Shown here piece by piece: positions 8,367 through 16,615 of a DNA stretch of 16,615 nt (position 1 is the stretch's first letter; every line of letters starts with the position of its first letter). The DNA is taken from positions 1 through 16,615 of the forward strand of contig JABCPU010001083.1 of the NCBI GenBank assembly GCA_016800925.1, in the 5' to 3' direction. The notes under the pieces were generated by a model. That model searched no databases. It had not been told where the DNA came from and saw only the letters and a list, made by a program, of their open reading frames with translations. The stretch is from Suillus spraguei (taxonomy: Eukaryota > Basidiomycota > Agaricomycetes > Boletales > Suillaceae). The position numbers and the translations under genes are program-made.

Positions 8367-9824
8367 ATGTTCTCCACTGCATCATTGTTGACACTCCTGG
8401 CTTTGTCAATCACGGGATCGCCCGTTGAAGTTCGCAATTCCCGCATCACCCTCCCTATAACCAGGAGGCTGAAATTCTCCAATGGTACTAACCTCGTGCA
8501 ACAGGATGAAGCTCGCTTGGCAGCCTTTAAGGACTACAGCCCGAATGGAAGACGTGCTCATGTTCCTTTGGCAAATGATTATCGAAACTACATTGTATCA
8601 GTTGGCATTGGCGATCCCCCCACAATCTGTAAGTTGAACACTTAAAAAACATGCAACTGCTAATGTATTATTGAAGACAACTTGATCGTCGACACCGGTA
8701 GTGCAAACACATGGGTTGGCGCCAGCACTCGGTACACGCCAACCAGAACCAGCTTCAATACTAGACAGCCTGTCGGGCAAACCTACGGTTCTGCCTCCTT
8801 CACTGGTACTATGACATACAACAATATCATAAGTTGAAAATGCTCACGATCTTTATAGGAATGCTATGGACTGATACCATCACTTTCGCTGATGGGCTTG
8901 CCTTGACCAGGATGCAATCGGTGTCGCTTCTACTTCGTGGGGCGTCACTGATGTTGATGGTATCCTTGGCATCGGGCCTGCAATCACGACACTCGGCACC
9001 CTACGAAATTCACCGGAAGAAACGATTCAGACTGTCACTGACTTACTGTATAGCCGAGGCATCATTTCTCATCCCCTTGTTGGCATTTTTTTCCCGCCCT
9101 CCACTACGGATACAGACGACGATGGAGAGCTCAGCTTTGGTGAAACTGACCCTGCCATGTACATCCGCAACATTGCGTACACGTAAGCTACCTCAGTCCC
9201 TTATCACTTCAGACTGATAGTAATCGTTTTGTTTCAGTCCTACCACCGCCACCGGCCCCTCAGCGAGGTATTGGGGTATCTACCAAAGCATCACTTACGG
9301 CTCCAAGGAGATCTTAAGGTTCACCGCTGGTATCGTCGATTGTGGCTCCACCTTTCTTTGGATTGCCTCTGGTGTGTATTTAGAGTCAGCAAGTAATAAT
9401 AGCCTAATCAGCCGATAGATGCCTATGATAGTTACCAGACTGCAACCGGCGCTGATTGGGATCCGGCGACTAGTCTTCTCACTATTACCCTTGACCAGTA
9501 TAACGCCCTACAGAACTTGGACTTCCACATTGGTCACGTACGTCAATTCTGTCAGCCCTCACACCCCTTGTTCACCATTTTGCACAGAACACCTACAGTT
9601 TCACCCGTAACGCGCAAATCTGGCCTCGTTCCCTCAACTACAAGATTTATGGTGATGACGGTGCTATATATCTGGTCGTTAAACGCATTGGAAAACACAG
9701 TGGCTCAGGGCTTGGCTTTATAAATGGCTACGCATTCCTCCAGCGCTTCTACCTTGTGCTCGATACCAGCAGATCCCTCGTCGGTTTTGCGACAACTCTG
9801 TTAACTGATGCCACCACCAACTAA
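8367..9824 (+). CDS. Secreted polyporopepsin-like aspartic protease (family A1), tandem copy 2, one apparent frameshift
   Basis: A secreted acid protease of the basidiomycete polyporopepsin group. Six exons fit: 8367-8628, 8677-8805, 8859-9182, 9238-9371, 9419-9537 and 9588-9824. The introns are 47-55 bases with good donors and acceptors. Residues 1-18 form a signal peptide (MFSTASLLTLLALSITGS). A propeptide follows, then the first catalytic motif DTGSANTWVG (Asp about 93), the flap region YGSASFTG, DVDGILGIGP, YWGIYQSITYGS, the second catalytic motif DCGSTFLW (Asp about 273), NAQIWPRSLN and GFINGYAFLQRFY, ending ATTN before TAA. The length is about 401 residues, normal for the family. In exon 3 one base is missing: the frame of TDTITFADGLA joins that of DQDAIGVAS if the CC at 8901-8902 were CCC. 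The second motif has Cys where Thr or Ser is usual. Function is likely only if the missing base is a consensus error. Confidence 0.88.
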
Positions 9825-10293
9825 TATGGAATCGCGCAAGTGGCTGAAGGATACATCCGCTGGCAGTTTTGTGTACACCATAGATTGCATATTTATTGTT
9901 ACAAGGACACCCCTTCGGTCGACTCCATGTGAACACGATGATATGTACTATGCATTGATTCTTATAATAGTAATTCAGGAAATACAACGTTTGCACTGTC
10001 CTGTGTCTCTTCACGTTCTCACTCTCGACAAAGCTGTGTACAATTGACTGTGACAAAAAAGATCCGTTCGAAGGTCGAGTACAGTGCGCGCCAGCATTAA
10101 CCCCTTGACACCCATTAAATGTGGTTGCATATGCAGGTCGCAAAGAAAACTGTCTCCGATTTACCGTCCACAATGAACGACTTGGATGGAACGTAAAGTT
10201 AGTGTGGGGAATGTTGAATAGTCAAACATTACATGGACCTCGGACATTACCTGTAAAGCATGGACATACTTACAGCCGCTCTTTACTCTACCT
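9825..10293. other. Intergenic region downstream of the protease
   Basis: An A/T-rich 3' region with no gene or repeat I recognise. It presumably contains the protease 3' UTR and then the boundary to the retroelement leader. Confidence 0.4.
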
Positions 10294-10857
10294 ACCTCAG
10301 TGACTTGCTAGTCTACTGAGGTGAGCATACACTACTTACACATTCATTACTTAGTACTGACTACTACTGCAGCTTACCTATTGCTGCAGGGTATATAATA
10401 TAGTGACTCTTGACTTTCACGTGTTGACTTCTATCTTTTACCTTTTAGACTTCGCATTACCTTCTTGGCACTATCTTGTGCTATCAGCTTCGACACCATA
10501 TGCAATGCATCTTCCTGCTTATTGACCACGCATACTCTTCCGCTCGTCCATTCACCAGTATAATTACCTAAGCTCTTGGTCTCTACTATTTAGTTTGCGT
10601 CGTCTCAACACATACCTCAGTTTGTTCTTGAACTTACTGAGGTATGTTCTATCTCTCACTCGCTGCTCTATCTCATACTGATGTAAACCTAGCGTGTGCT
10701 CCCGCTAGGTAGCTACCTTCAATATAGTTTGTTCTTGAACTTACTGAGCATGCACTCCCACTAGTTACTCTAGTGTGATTAGGTTATGAGCCCTGAGCTC
10801 TAAACGAGCTCTGATCAATACGCATGCAGACAACTCACATCAACTCAATTATCCATT
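10294..10857 (+). repeat. Hairpin-rich leader, possibly the 5' LTR of the copia relic
   Basis: This non-coding stretch directly precedes the gag start. It contains a TATA-like GTATATAATA (10391-10400) and several perfect inverted repeats: ACCTCAGT/ACTGAGGT (10294-10301 and 10315-10322), CTGCAGC/GCTGCAG (10367-10373 and 10383-10389), CATACCTCAG/CTGAGGTATG (10611-10620 and 10637-10646) and CCTAGCG/CGCTAGG (10688-10694 and 10703-10709). A 23-base direct repeat occurs at 10619-10641 and 10726-10748. The position and TATA element suggest an LTR plus leader, but there is no second LTR in the window, so its limits cannot be fixed. Confidence 0.4.
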
Positions 10858-12235
10858 ATGGGTAAATATGATCACATTACAGAACTGTCTGGGGCAGATG
10901 TCTACCCTAGCTGGTGCAGAGCCATAGAACTAGCTCTCGCCAGAGAGGGCCTATGGAACCATTGTAGCAATGGTACCAACCCTAACAATGTCGCTGAATT
11001 TACCATCACAATGCCCACAGCAGCCACAGTAGGACAACCAACTCTTGCCGAACTCACTGCCATCAAAGAATGGGTAAAAGAAGACGCCAAAGCCAAGGCT
11101 CTCATTGGCAGGCATCTCTCCCCCATCATTCAAAATATGCTCAGCAAGAAGCTAACAGGCTGTCAATGGGGGACCTTACTCAAATGCTTTGGTCGTCTCG
11201 ATGTCACTTCACAGTTCAAACTTCGCAATCAGCTCTTCTCAGAATGACTTAAAGACGCAGAAGATGTGTCTAGATACATCAGTGTCTTTGAGAACAGCCA
11301 TTGAAGATTTGCCAAAATGGGCATCACATTCTCCAACTCAGAGGCAGTCTGTGTGCTCTTGCATGGGCTTCCTGAGACCCCACAATGGGTTGTCTTCTGG
11401 AGCCTCCACACTTGGACTCTACAAACTGCCAGCATCAACTACTTCCTCTATGACTGCACCTGCTCCCTCCGTTTCCTTCGAAGACGTTGCAGCTGCATTC
11501 ACTGAAGAGGCTAACAGGCAGCATGGCCATTCAGAAAATGGCTCAACCAGGCTCTGAATACGCCAATGCTGTCAGCTCTTCTACCTCCTCTGAACAAAGA
11601 GTCAACCCCTCCAACAGCATGCGACAAGCAGAACCCTAGAGGAGTACCTTGCAACAACCCTGTATGCACAGGTCTTCCCTGCTCACTCATGCACAATCAG
11701 GAACACTGAATGCAAGCCGGTGGGGGAATGGAAGGAAAAGCACCTTGGAGTCAGCAACGTGGAGGTAAAAAGAGGGATGTAGCTGCAGTCACTACAGAAA
11801 GCAAGACCACCACTCCTACCACGACATCCAGCTCAACCAGCATCACACCAGACTCCAGCTTGACTAGCACCCCACCAGGTTATACAGAGACATCGGCCCT
11901 CGCCATGAGCAGTCACAGCCGAGACTGGTCTTGCACACTCATCGAGGATGTTGAGATTGATCCCAGTTGCATGCCGATGGATGAGGACCTCACTTGCATC
12001 TCCAGTCAGGCTCTCTCTACCATCTTGGACTCTGGTGTGACATCAACTCTCATCACCAGTTGAGAGTTCTTCTGGACGTTCAATGTGAACACCAACGTCT
12101 CTGTGAAAACCGTGAACCACGGAATGTTGCAAACTTCAGGCAGAGGCGACTGTGTAGCAGATCTGACCATTGGGAACCGCATGCAATGCATCAAATTGAC
12201 CAATTGTCCACCCATCAACCTCATGTCAGTAGGCT
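10858..12235 (+). mobile_element. Ty1/copia retrotransposon relic: gag and protease fragment
   Basis: A decayed LTR retrotransposon reading gag into retropepsin. From ATG 10858 the gag part reads MGKYDHITELSGADVYPSW, then LKDAEDVSRYISVFENSH and FAKMGITFSNSEAVC, as in copia-type gag. In-frame TGA codons at 11245-11247 and 11302-11304 break it. The frame then changes near 11400, near 11520 and near 11640. A Cys/His-rich segment (CNNPVC...CSLMHNQEH, about 11650-11706) and a Gly-rich, Thr/Ser-rich linker follow. The protease segment has LSTILDSGVTSTLI with its Asp-Ser-Gly at 12028-12036, a TGA at 12061-12063, and then GDCVADLTIGNR. Similarity stops at about NLMSVG (12235), before any integrase or reverse transcriptase. 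It is non-autonomous and dead. The element type is well supported by order and motifs; the ends are approximate. Confidence 0.8.
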
Positions 12236-13311
12236 ATTACTGCTGTTACCGAGCCTATTGTTGGCTGGCAGTACTCAGTATTTTTGTTCCAGAATATTTA
12301 CCGCTGTTACCGGTGGCATATTGCTAACATAATCATGTTCATTACGCAGTACTATTGGCCCTCGCATGCCAGCATCGCTCTGGTGCAAGTATGAGAGCAC
12401 AACTCGTGGCTTCCCTTGCCGGCGAAGAAGTTGAAACAAGACAAGTAACCAGTAATCTCGCACGCACATATACCCACCAGCAGCAACCCAACGACACTAT
12501 TCCTTACCCTATCGACACCAACACTCGCTAATACCACCCTCATTTCATAACCATAAAAACAACAAAAGAATACCGCACAAGTACGATAGTTTCTGTTTTA
12601 CCCCGGGTTTCGTCTGGTGATCAGTTTCACACTTTCCCACGAAATGCATGCCCCACATGGCACCACTTACATATGTTAAGTGCTGACTAGCGCAGAGACT
12701 TTTATTATGGTACAAGGACTATATCGATTGGACACAAAATACCGTGCACCGCTAAGTACCATACACTTTTTTCTTTCGAACGCGGAGGCAGCACACCACA
12801 CCCATTTTTGACTAGACAAGAGAAACCAAGCCAACACCTACCGGCGGCATTACTGAAGGCATAGAGGAAGACAACGAAATGAAGAAGACAAGATGAGCAG
12901 AACCTCGCACAGTTTGCAGTATCAGTTCATTTTTTGTTTACCACACGCAAGCGCTTACTATACATTCCATTTACCTTAGGCACCAAATGGACTATGACTG
13001 GCACTTGGACTTGGACATGGAGACATTTGGACACGGATTGGACCGCTGATGGACCCTTACCTTTGGAGTAGAGTTGTGAAGTCACCATGGACTTAGATTT
13101 CGCTCGCATTCTGTGTTTCTAGCGATAGCCCCTATCACCGCTACTTTACTGCTAGCTCACCGCTACTTTCCCATGAAGCGCACACAGTCACAGCATCACT
13201 AGCTATGTTCTCGCACCAACGGCATACCGCACTTTGCACCACAGACACTGATAGTCCGCCACTTGTCATTCTCGCAACTTCAGCACCAGCTATCATCCTC
13301 GCTACCTCGCA
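12236..13311. repeat. Degenerate ACCGC/TTCCCACG repeat field, proximal part
   Basis: There is no gene here. Scattered ACCGC and TTCCCA(C/T)G motifs (for example near 12302, 12636, 13138 and 13167) suggest old copies of the repeat that becomes regular after 13312. A patch at about 13000-13060 repeats GGAC and TTGGAC. The rest is unremarkable. Confidence 0.4.
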
Positions 13312-13557
13312 CATCACATTGCCGTCTTTGCTAGACCACCGCTACATTCCCACGCTTACCGCTGACACCGCACAGTCTAGTAGCCTCACCGGCACCCCGC
13401 GTCACCGCGTGCTAGTTCCCACGGTCTAGTAATCTCACTATAAAGTTATCTTCGCATGACACAAGGATTTCCTCCACTGCAGCTATCTCGCTGATCACTT
13501 TGCTGTCTTCGCTAGACCACCGCTACATTCCCATGCTTACCGCTGACACCGCAAATC
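13312..13557 (+). repeat. Tandem repeat of about 180 bases, first unit and start of the second
   Basis: The stretch GCTAGACCACCGCTACATTC occurs at 13330 and again at 13511, 181 bases apart, and both copies continue with CTTACCGCTGACACCGCA. The second unit is interrupted at 13558 by the Tc1/mariner element and resumes at 15179. A third unit start is recognisable at 15303. The unit contains TTCCCACG and ACCGC motifs. Its origin is unknown to me. Confidence 0.7.
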
Positions 13558-13559
13558 TA

Positions 13560-13768
13560 CAGTGGCTCAAAAAACTGTCCGCATGTTTTGGCATTTTTCA
13601 CTATCTATAATATTGTGTGAGAACAAACAAATGCCTCAAAAACATGCTTATACCACATTGTAGTATGGCTTCAGGGCTTTCATTTGAGCCCTACACCGTG
13701 GGAATCGGTGGAGATATGGTGGAGATACAAGGCTCACAAAATGGTGACTCATGCGGACAGTTTTTTGA
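13560..13768. repeat. Left terminal inverted repeat (209 bases)
   Basis: It aligns without gaps to the reverse complement of 14968-15176, with about 15 mismatches by hand, mostly transitions. The 20-base core CTCAAAAAACTGTCCGCATG lies at its outer end (13566-13585) and again, inverted with one mismatch, at its inner end (13750-13769). A further small hairpin (AGGGCT/AGCCCT) lies in the middle. Confidence 0.92.
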
Positions 13769-13799
13769 CTCAAGTATTTTACAGTAATAACCAGGTATT

Positions 13800-14816
13800 C
13801 TAGTATTTTGTATGACCTCCCTTGGCTTTAATTACTGCCTCTATCCTTCTAGGCATACTCTCAATTAATTTCTGGCAATCCTCAGCTGTGATCTTCCCCC
13901 ATTCCACTGCTACTCTCTCCCAAAGCTCCCATACTCCTTTAGGGGGGTTTTCATAGGCTTGAAGCTTTTTCTTGAGTGTTCCCCAGAGATGTTCAATGAC
14001 ATTGACATCAGGAGACTGTGCTGGCCAGTCAAGAACATTGATGTTATGTTCTTCAAACCATTCCCTAGCTCTTCTGGATGTGTGCTTGGGATCATTATCC
14101 TGTTGGAAAATGATATCTTCTTCATCAATCCCTGATTCTGCCAAGCTAGGCAGCAAGTGGTCATTTAAAATGTCCACATACTGCTCAGCATTCATCTTCC
14201 CCTCAACCTCAGCAAGCATTCCCACACCATTCCATCCCATACAGCCCCATACCATTAAAGAACCTCCTCCAAACTTGACAGTCCCATTAACCTCTCTGTC
14301 TGTTAGGCCATCTCCCTTCTTTTTCCATACATACACCTTCCCATCTGACCCAATCCTATTGATTTTGGTCTCATCTGACCATATAACACGCTTCCAGTCC
14401 TCTACAGTCCAGTGTTGATGAGCTAAGGCAAAGGCTAGTCTTCTCTGCCTATGTTTGATGGAGAGAAGAGGCTTTTTCTTCTTTGTTACTGCCTTGAGAT
14501 GAGCTGCCTTGAGAACATTCCTCACAGTTTGTGAAGAGACAGGGGTAGTGATGGTGGAATTGATATAATGGGTGGCTTGGACAGCATTATCAGCCTTTCC
14601 TGTAGTGATATGTTGGATAATAGCCCTTTTGTCAGTAGAGGTAAGCTTGGATGGACGTCCTCCACAAGAGTTTTCCTTGTCTGGGTGGCTTTCTTTGATG
14701 AACTTGGCCACAGTGGACTTGCATACTCCAGTTCTAGAGGAAATTTGGCGAGCAGAGAGGCCAGCATAAGACAGAGAGAGGATATTATCTCTTTGAGCAG
14801 AGGAGATGGCTTTCAT
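13800..14816 (-). CDS. Tc1/mariner transposase, DD34E
   Basis: The enzyme cuts and pastes the surrounding element into TA sites. I chose the ATG at 14816 (MKAISSAQRDNIL), which gives 338 residues, the usual Tc1 length. An upstream in-frame ATG at 14894 would add 26 residues of AT-rich, hydrophobic sequence unlike the family. The N-terminal helix-turn-helix region (about 5-45) has AGLSARQISSRTGVCKSTV. A GRPSK stretch (53-57) links to the second DNA-binding helix set (about 60-110), and a basic KKKK lies at 112-115. Catalytic residues are all visible: Asp 148 (WSDETK), Asp 240 (FQQDNDPKHTS) and Glu 275 (SPDVNVIEHLW), with 34 residues between the last two, so the type is DD34E. There are no stops, frameshifts or introns. 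It ends GGHTKY at TAG 13800-13802. Confidence 0.95.
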   Translation of the reverse strand: MKAISSAQRDNILSLSYAGLSARQISSRTGVCKSTVAKFIKESHPDKENSCGGRPSKLTSTDKRAIIQHITTGKADNAVQATHYINSTITTPVSSQTVRNVLKAAHLKAVTKKKKPLLSIKHRQRRLAFALAHQHWTVEDWKRVIWSDETKINRIGSDGKVYVWKKKGDGLTDREVNGTVKFGGGSLMVWGCMGWNGVGMLAEVEGKMNAEQYVDILNDHLLPSLAESGIDEEDIIFQQDNDPKHTSRRAREWFEEHNINVLDWPAQSPDVNVIEHLWGTLKKKLQAYENPPKGVWELWERVAVEWGKITAEDCQKLIESMPRRIEAVIKAKGGHTKY

Positions 14817-14967
14817 GGTGATTATGACTATGATACATGAGATATTCTGGTTTATATAGTTAGATATAGTCATAAAATAACATAATGACACCACTTTATA
14901 ATTTATATAATAGTGGCATGATTTTTATGGTGTCATAAATAATGATTTATATAGTTTTAATATACAC

Positions 14968-15176
14968 TCAAAAAACTGTCCACATGAGTCATCATTTTAT
15001 AAGCCTTATATCTCCACCATATCTCCGCCGATTCCCACGGTGTAGGGCTCAAATAAAAGCCCTGAAGCCATACTACAATGTGGTATAAGTATGTCCTTGA
15101 GGAATTTGTTCATTCTCACACAATATCATAGATAGTGAAAAATGTCAAAACATGCGGACAGTTTTTTGAGCCACTG
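14968..15176. repeat. Right terminal inverted repeat (209 bases)
   Basis: The partner of 13560-13768. The inner inverted core lies at 14967-14986 (one mismatch, CACATG for GCATG) and the outer core at 15151-15170. The element's outer end is at 15176, followed by TA. Confidence 0.92.
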
Positions 15177-15178
15177 TA

Positions 15179-16420
15179 GTAGCCTCACCAGCACCCCGTG
15201 GTCACTGCGCACTAGTTCCCATGGTCTAGTAATCTCGCTAGAAAGTTATCTCCACATGACACAAGAATTTCCTCCTATCTCACTGATCACTTTGCTGTTT
15301 TCGCTGAACCATCGCTACTTTCCCACGCTTACCGCTGACACCGCACAGTCCGCTAGTATCACCATCACCCAGCGATTACCGCTCGCTATGTTCCCATGGT
15401 ACAGTTCCTTCAGCTCATCACATTGAACATGCCAAAGTACCACAGCAGCTACCTAGCTATTGGCATCACCGCTTACTGCTACTTTAACCGCCGCTTTCCC
15501 ACGGTCCGCTTGTGCTAGCGACCGCTGACTACCGCTCATTACCATGTTCCCACACTGCACTAACTTCAGCAAACTTGCCTATGTGCTTGGACTCATCATC
15601 AGCATCTGCCCCCTTGCACCACTGTTCCTTAGCAATTCGCCATCTTACCATGACCGCTACCCTGCCGCAAAGTTCCCACGCTAGTACTGCTAGCCAAGCG
15701 CTTGCATATCCATGCCGGCAGTAATGCTATCTCACTTTCCCATGCCTCGGCAACTCATGTATTCTTGCCACGACAGCACAAGGCATTGTATATGACTGGG
15801 GACAGTCATGATTTAAAGTCACCATGGGATGTAGCGAACAAAGTCACGCTGACCATGAAAGTGCCATTTTACACAAGTGTCTCATTACTGTCTACAGCAG
15901 CTACCGGGAAAACCCCTATAGCGAGCATTACCCCTTTTCGCTTTGCCGGTACTGTTTTCGCTCCGTGGATCCTTGCCCCTTACTGAATCTTGCTACCGAT
16001 GTCCTCCTGTCCATTCCATTTCCGTCTAAGATCCATTTGTGCGTAGCATATTCATTTCCGCTGTTACTAAAGCTACGGCAAGACTTACCTTACTTCCATG
16101 ACGCCGCTTGCTCGCTGTGTGCCTCTTAGCTAAATATCTCTATCTTGCTACCATTCTCGCTATGTATTCGGTGTTCACAGTACATGTTAAAAAGGACTCT
16201 TCGCACATTCTGGTACTTTTACTTTTCCTCTATGGTACACACGGTACTTAGGAATTGTCCCACTACTGTCTCTAACAGAATAAAGTCTTTCGCCAAAGTC
16301 ACTGTCTCTTAAGAATTGTTTTACTGCTGCACGCACCAGCTCTCTACCGCTTTCCCACGCTTCACCGCTTGTTTTACTGCCAGTTTCCCACGCCTTACCG
16401 CAGTTTTACCACACGCACTA
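15179..16420 (+). repeat. Degenerate ACCGC/TTCCCACG repeat field, distal part
   Basis: It continues the interrupted tandem unit: 15179-15275 matches 13380-13474 closely. A third unit start is at 15303 (CGCTACTTTCCCACGCTTACC). Beyond about 15420 the motifs persist irregularly: TTCCCACG or TTCCCATG near 15497, 15547, 15674, 15737, 16350 and 16384, often next to ACCGCT. No open frame looks coding. Confidence 0.6.
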
Positions 16421-16615
16421 TGTTACGAACTGGGGTGGCATCACCAGCGACAGTGAAAAGACACTGACGGTCTGCTGGGAAGTTCTACAATGTCCAGAAG
16501 AGGACAAGGTGAAAGTACAAGGAATGCGTTCGAGTACGATCAAGGGTTCGGCTCAAAGACTAGTCTAAGAGGTTCTATGAGAATAGAGACTAAGACTAAG
16601 GAGTGCTTAGACTTA
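16421..16615 (+). mobile_element. Possible start of an LTR (truncated by the window)
   Basis: The repeat field ends abruptly and a different, purine-rich sequence begins TGTTACGAACTGGGGTGG. LTRs of fungal Gypsy elements commonly begin TGTTACG or similar (family knowledge). The other end and any internal coding lie outside the window, so neither target duplication nor second LTR can be seen. Confidence 0.35.

Larger units (their letters stand above)
13560..15176 (-). mobile_element. Complete Tc1/mariner element with 209-base terminal inverted repeats
   Basis: This is a 1617-base DNA transposon. It begins CAGTGGCTCAAAAAACTG and ends with the reverse complement. It is flanked by TA on both sides (13558-13559 and 15177-15178), the target duplication expected of Tc1/mariner elements. 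It carries one open transposase gene on the minus strand. The neighbouring tandem repeat unit preserves the matching unoccupied site with a single TA at 13378-13379, which independently confirms both ends. The element is AT-rich, unlike the GC-richer repeat around it, as expected for an insertion. With an unbroken gene and both ends present it could be autonomous; that is inference. Confidence 0.93.

Noticed and set aside
13972..14418. 148-residue plus-strand frame
   Set aside because: It is the antisense shadow of the transposase, with no independent motif.
14817..14894. Upstream ATG extending the transposase by 26 residues
   Set aside because: The extension is AT-rich and hydrophobic and makes the protein longer than the family norm; ATG 14816 gives the standard N terminus.
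15142..16129. Plus-strand frames of 70-101 residues in the distal repeat field
   Set aside because: They are translations of the ACCGC/TTCCCACG repeat, and the first begins inside the transposon end.
12236..16420. CRISPR-like array from the recurring TTCCCACG motif
   Set aside because: Spacing is irregular, the repeats are short and degenerate, and the genome is eukaryotic.

Overview
The window looks like nuclear DNA of a filamentous basidiomycete, most likely an Agaricomycete. The conserved genes are cut by many introns of about 47-64 bases with GTNNGN donors, CTNAY-type branch sites and CAG/TAG/AAG acceptors. The gene families (LETM1, Shr3, an RsfS-like protein and a polyporopepsin-type aspartic protease) fit that group. 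The species cannot be named from the sequence.

Layout. Positions 1-4934 form a housekeeping block: the 3' end of a LETM1 family gene (+), a convergent SHR3-type ER chaperone gene (-), a long divergent intergenic region, a three-finger C2H2 transcription factor gene (+), and a mitochondrial RsfS/Iojap-like gene (+). Positions 4935-6900 hold almost no recognisable coding sequence, apart from one weak minus-strand exon candidate. Positions 6925-9824 carry a tandem pair of polyporopepsin-like aspartic protease genes. The first copy (about 6925-7731) is a decayed pseudogene with a large internal deletion. The second (8367-9824) is nearly complete, with six exons.

From about 10300 the window is mobile and repetitive DNA. 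A hairpin-rich leader is followed by a broken Ty1/copia gag-protease relic (10858-12235). A long field of degenerate repeats with ACCGC and TTCCCACG motifs follows. That field is interrupted by a structurally complete Tc1/mariner element (13560-15176) with an open transposase frame, 209-base terminal inverted repeats and a TA target duplication. The last 195 bases may be the start of another LTR.

A recurrent oddity is that SHR3, the zinc finger gene, both protease copies and possibly the RsfS-like gene each need a single-base correction, and each correction falls in or beside a short homopolymer. Either the consensus has homopolymer errors or these genes are decaying. Transcript or read data would decide. 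No operon logic applies: the genes are independent eukaryotic units. The apparent theme is an ordinary gene block bordering a repeat-rich, transposon-invaded and locally duplicated region.
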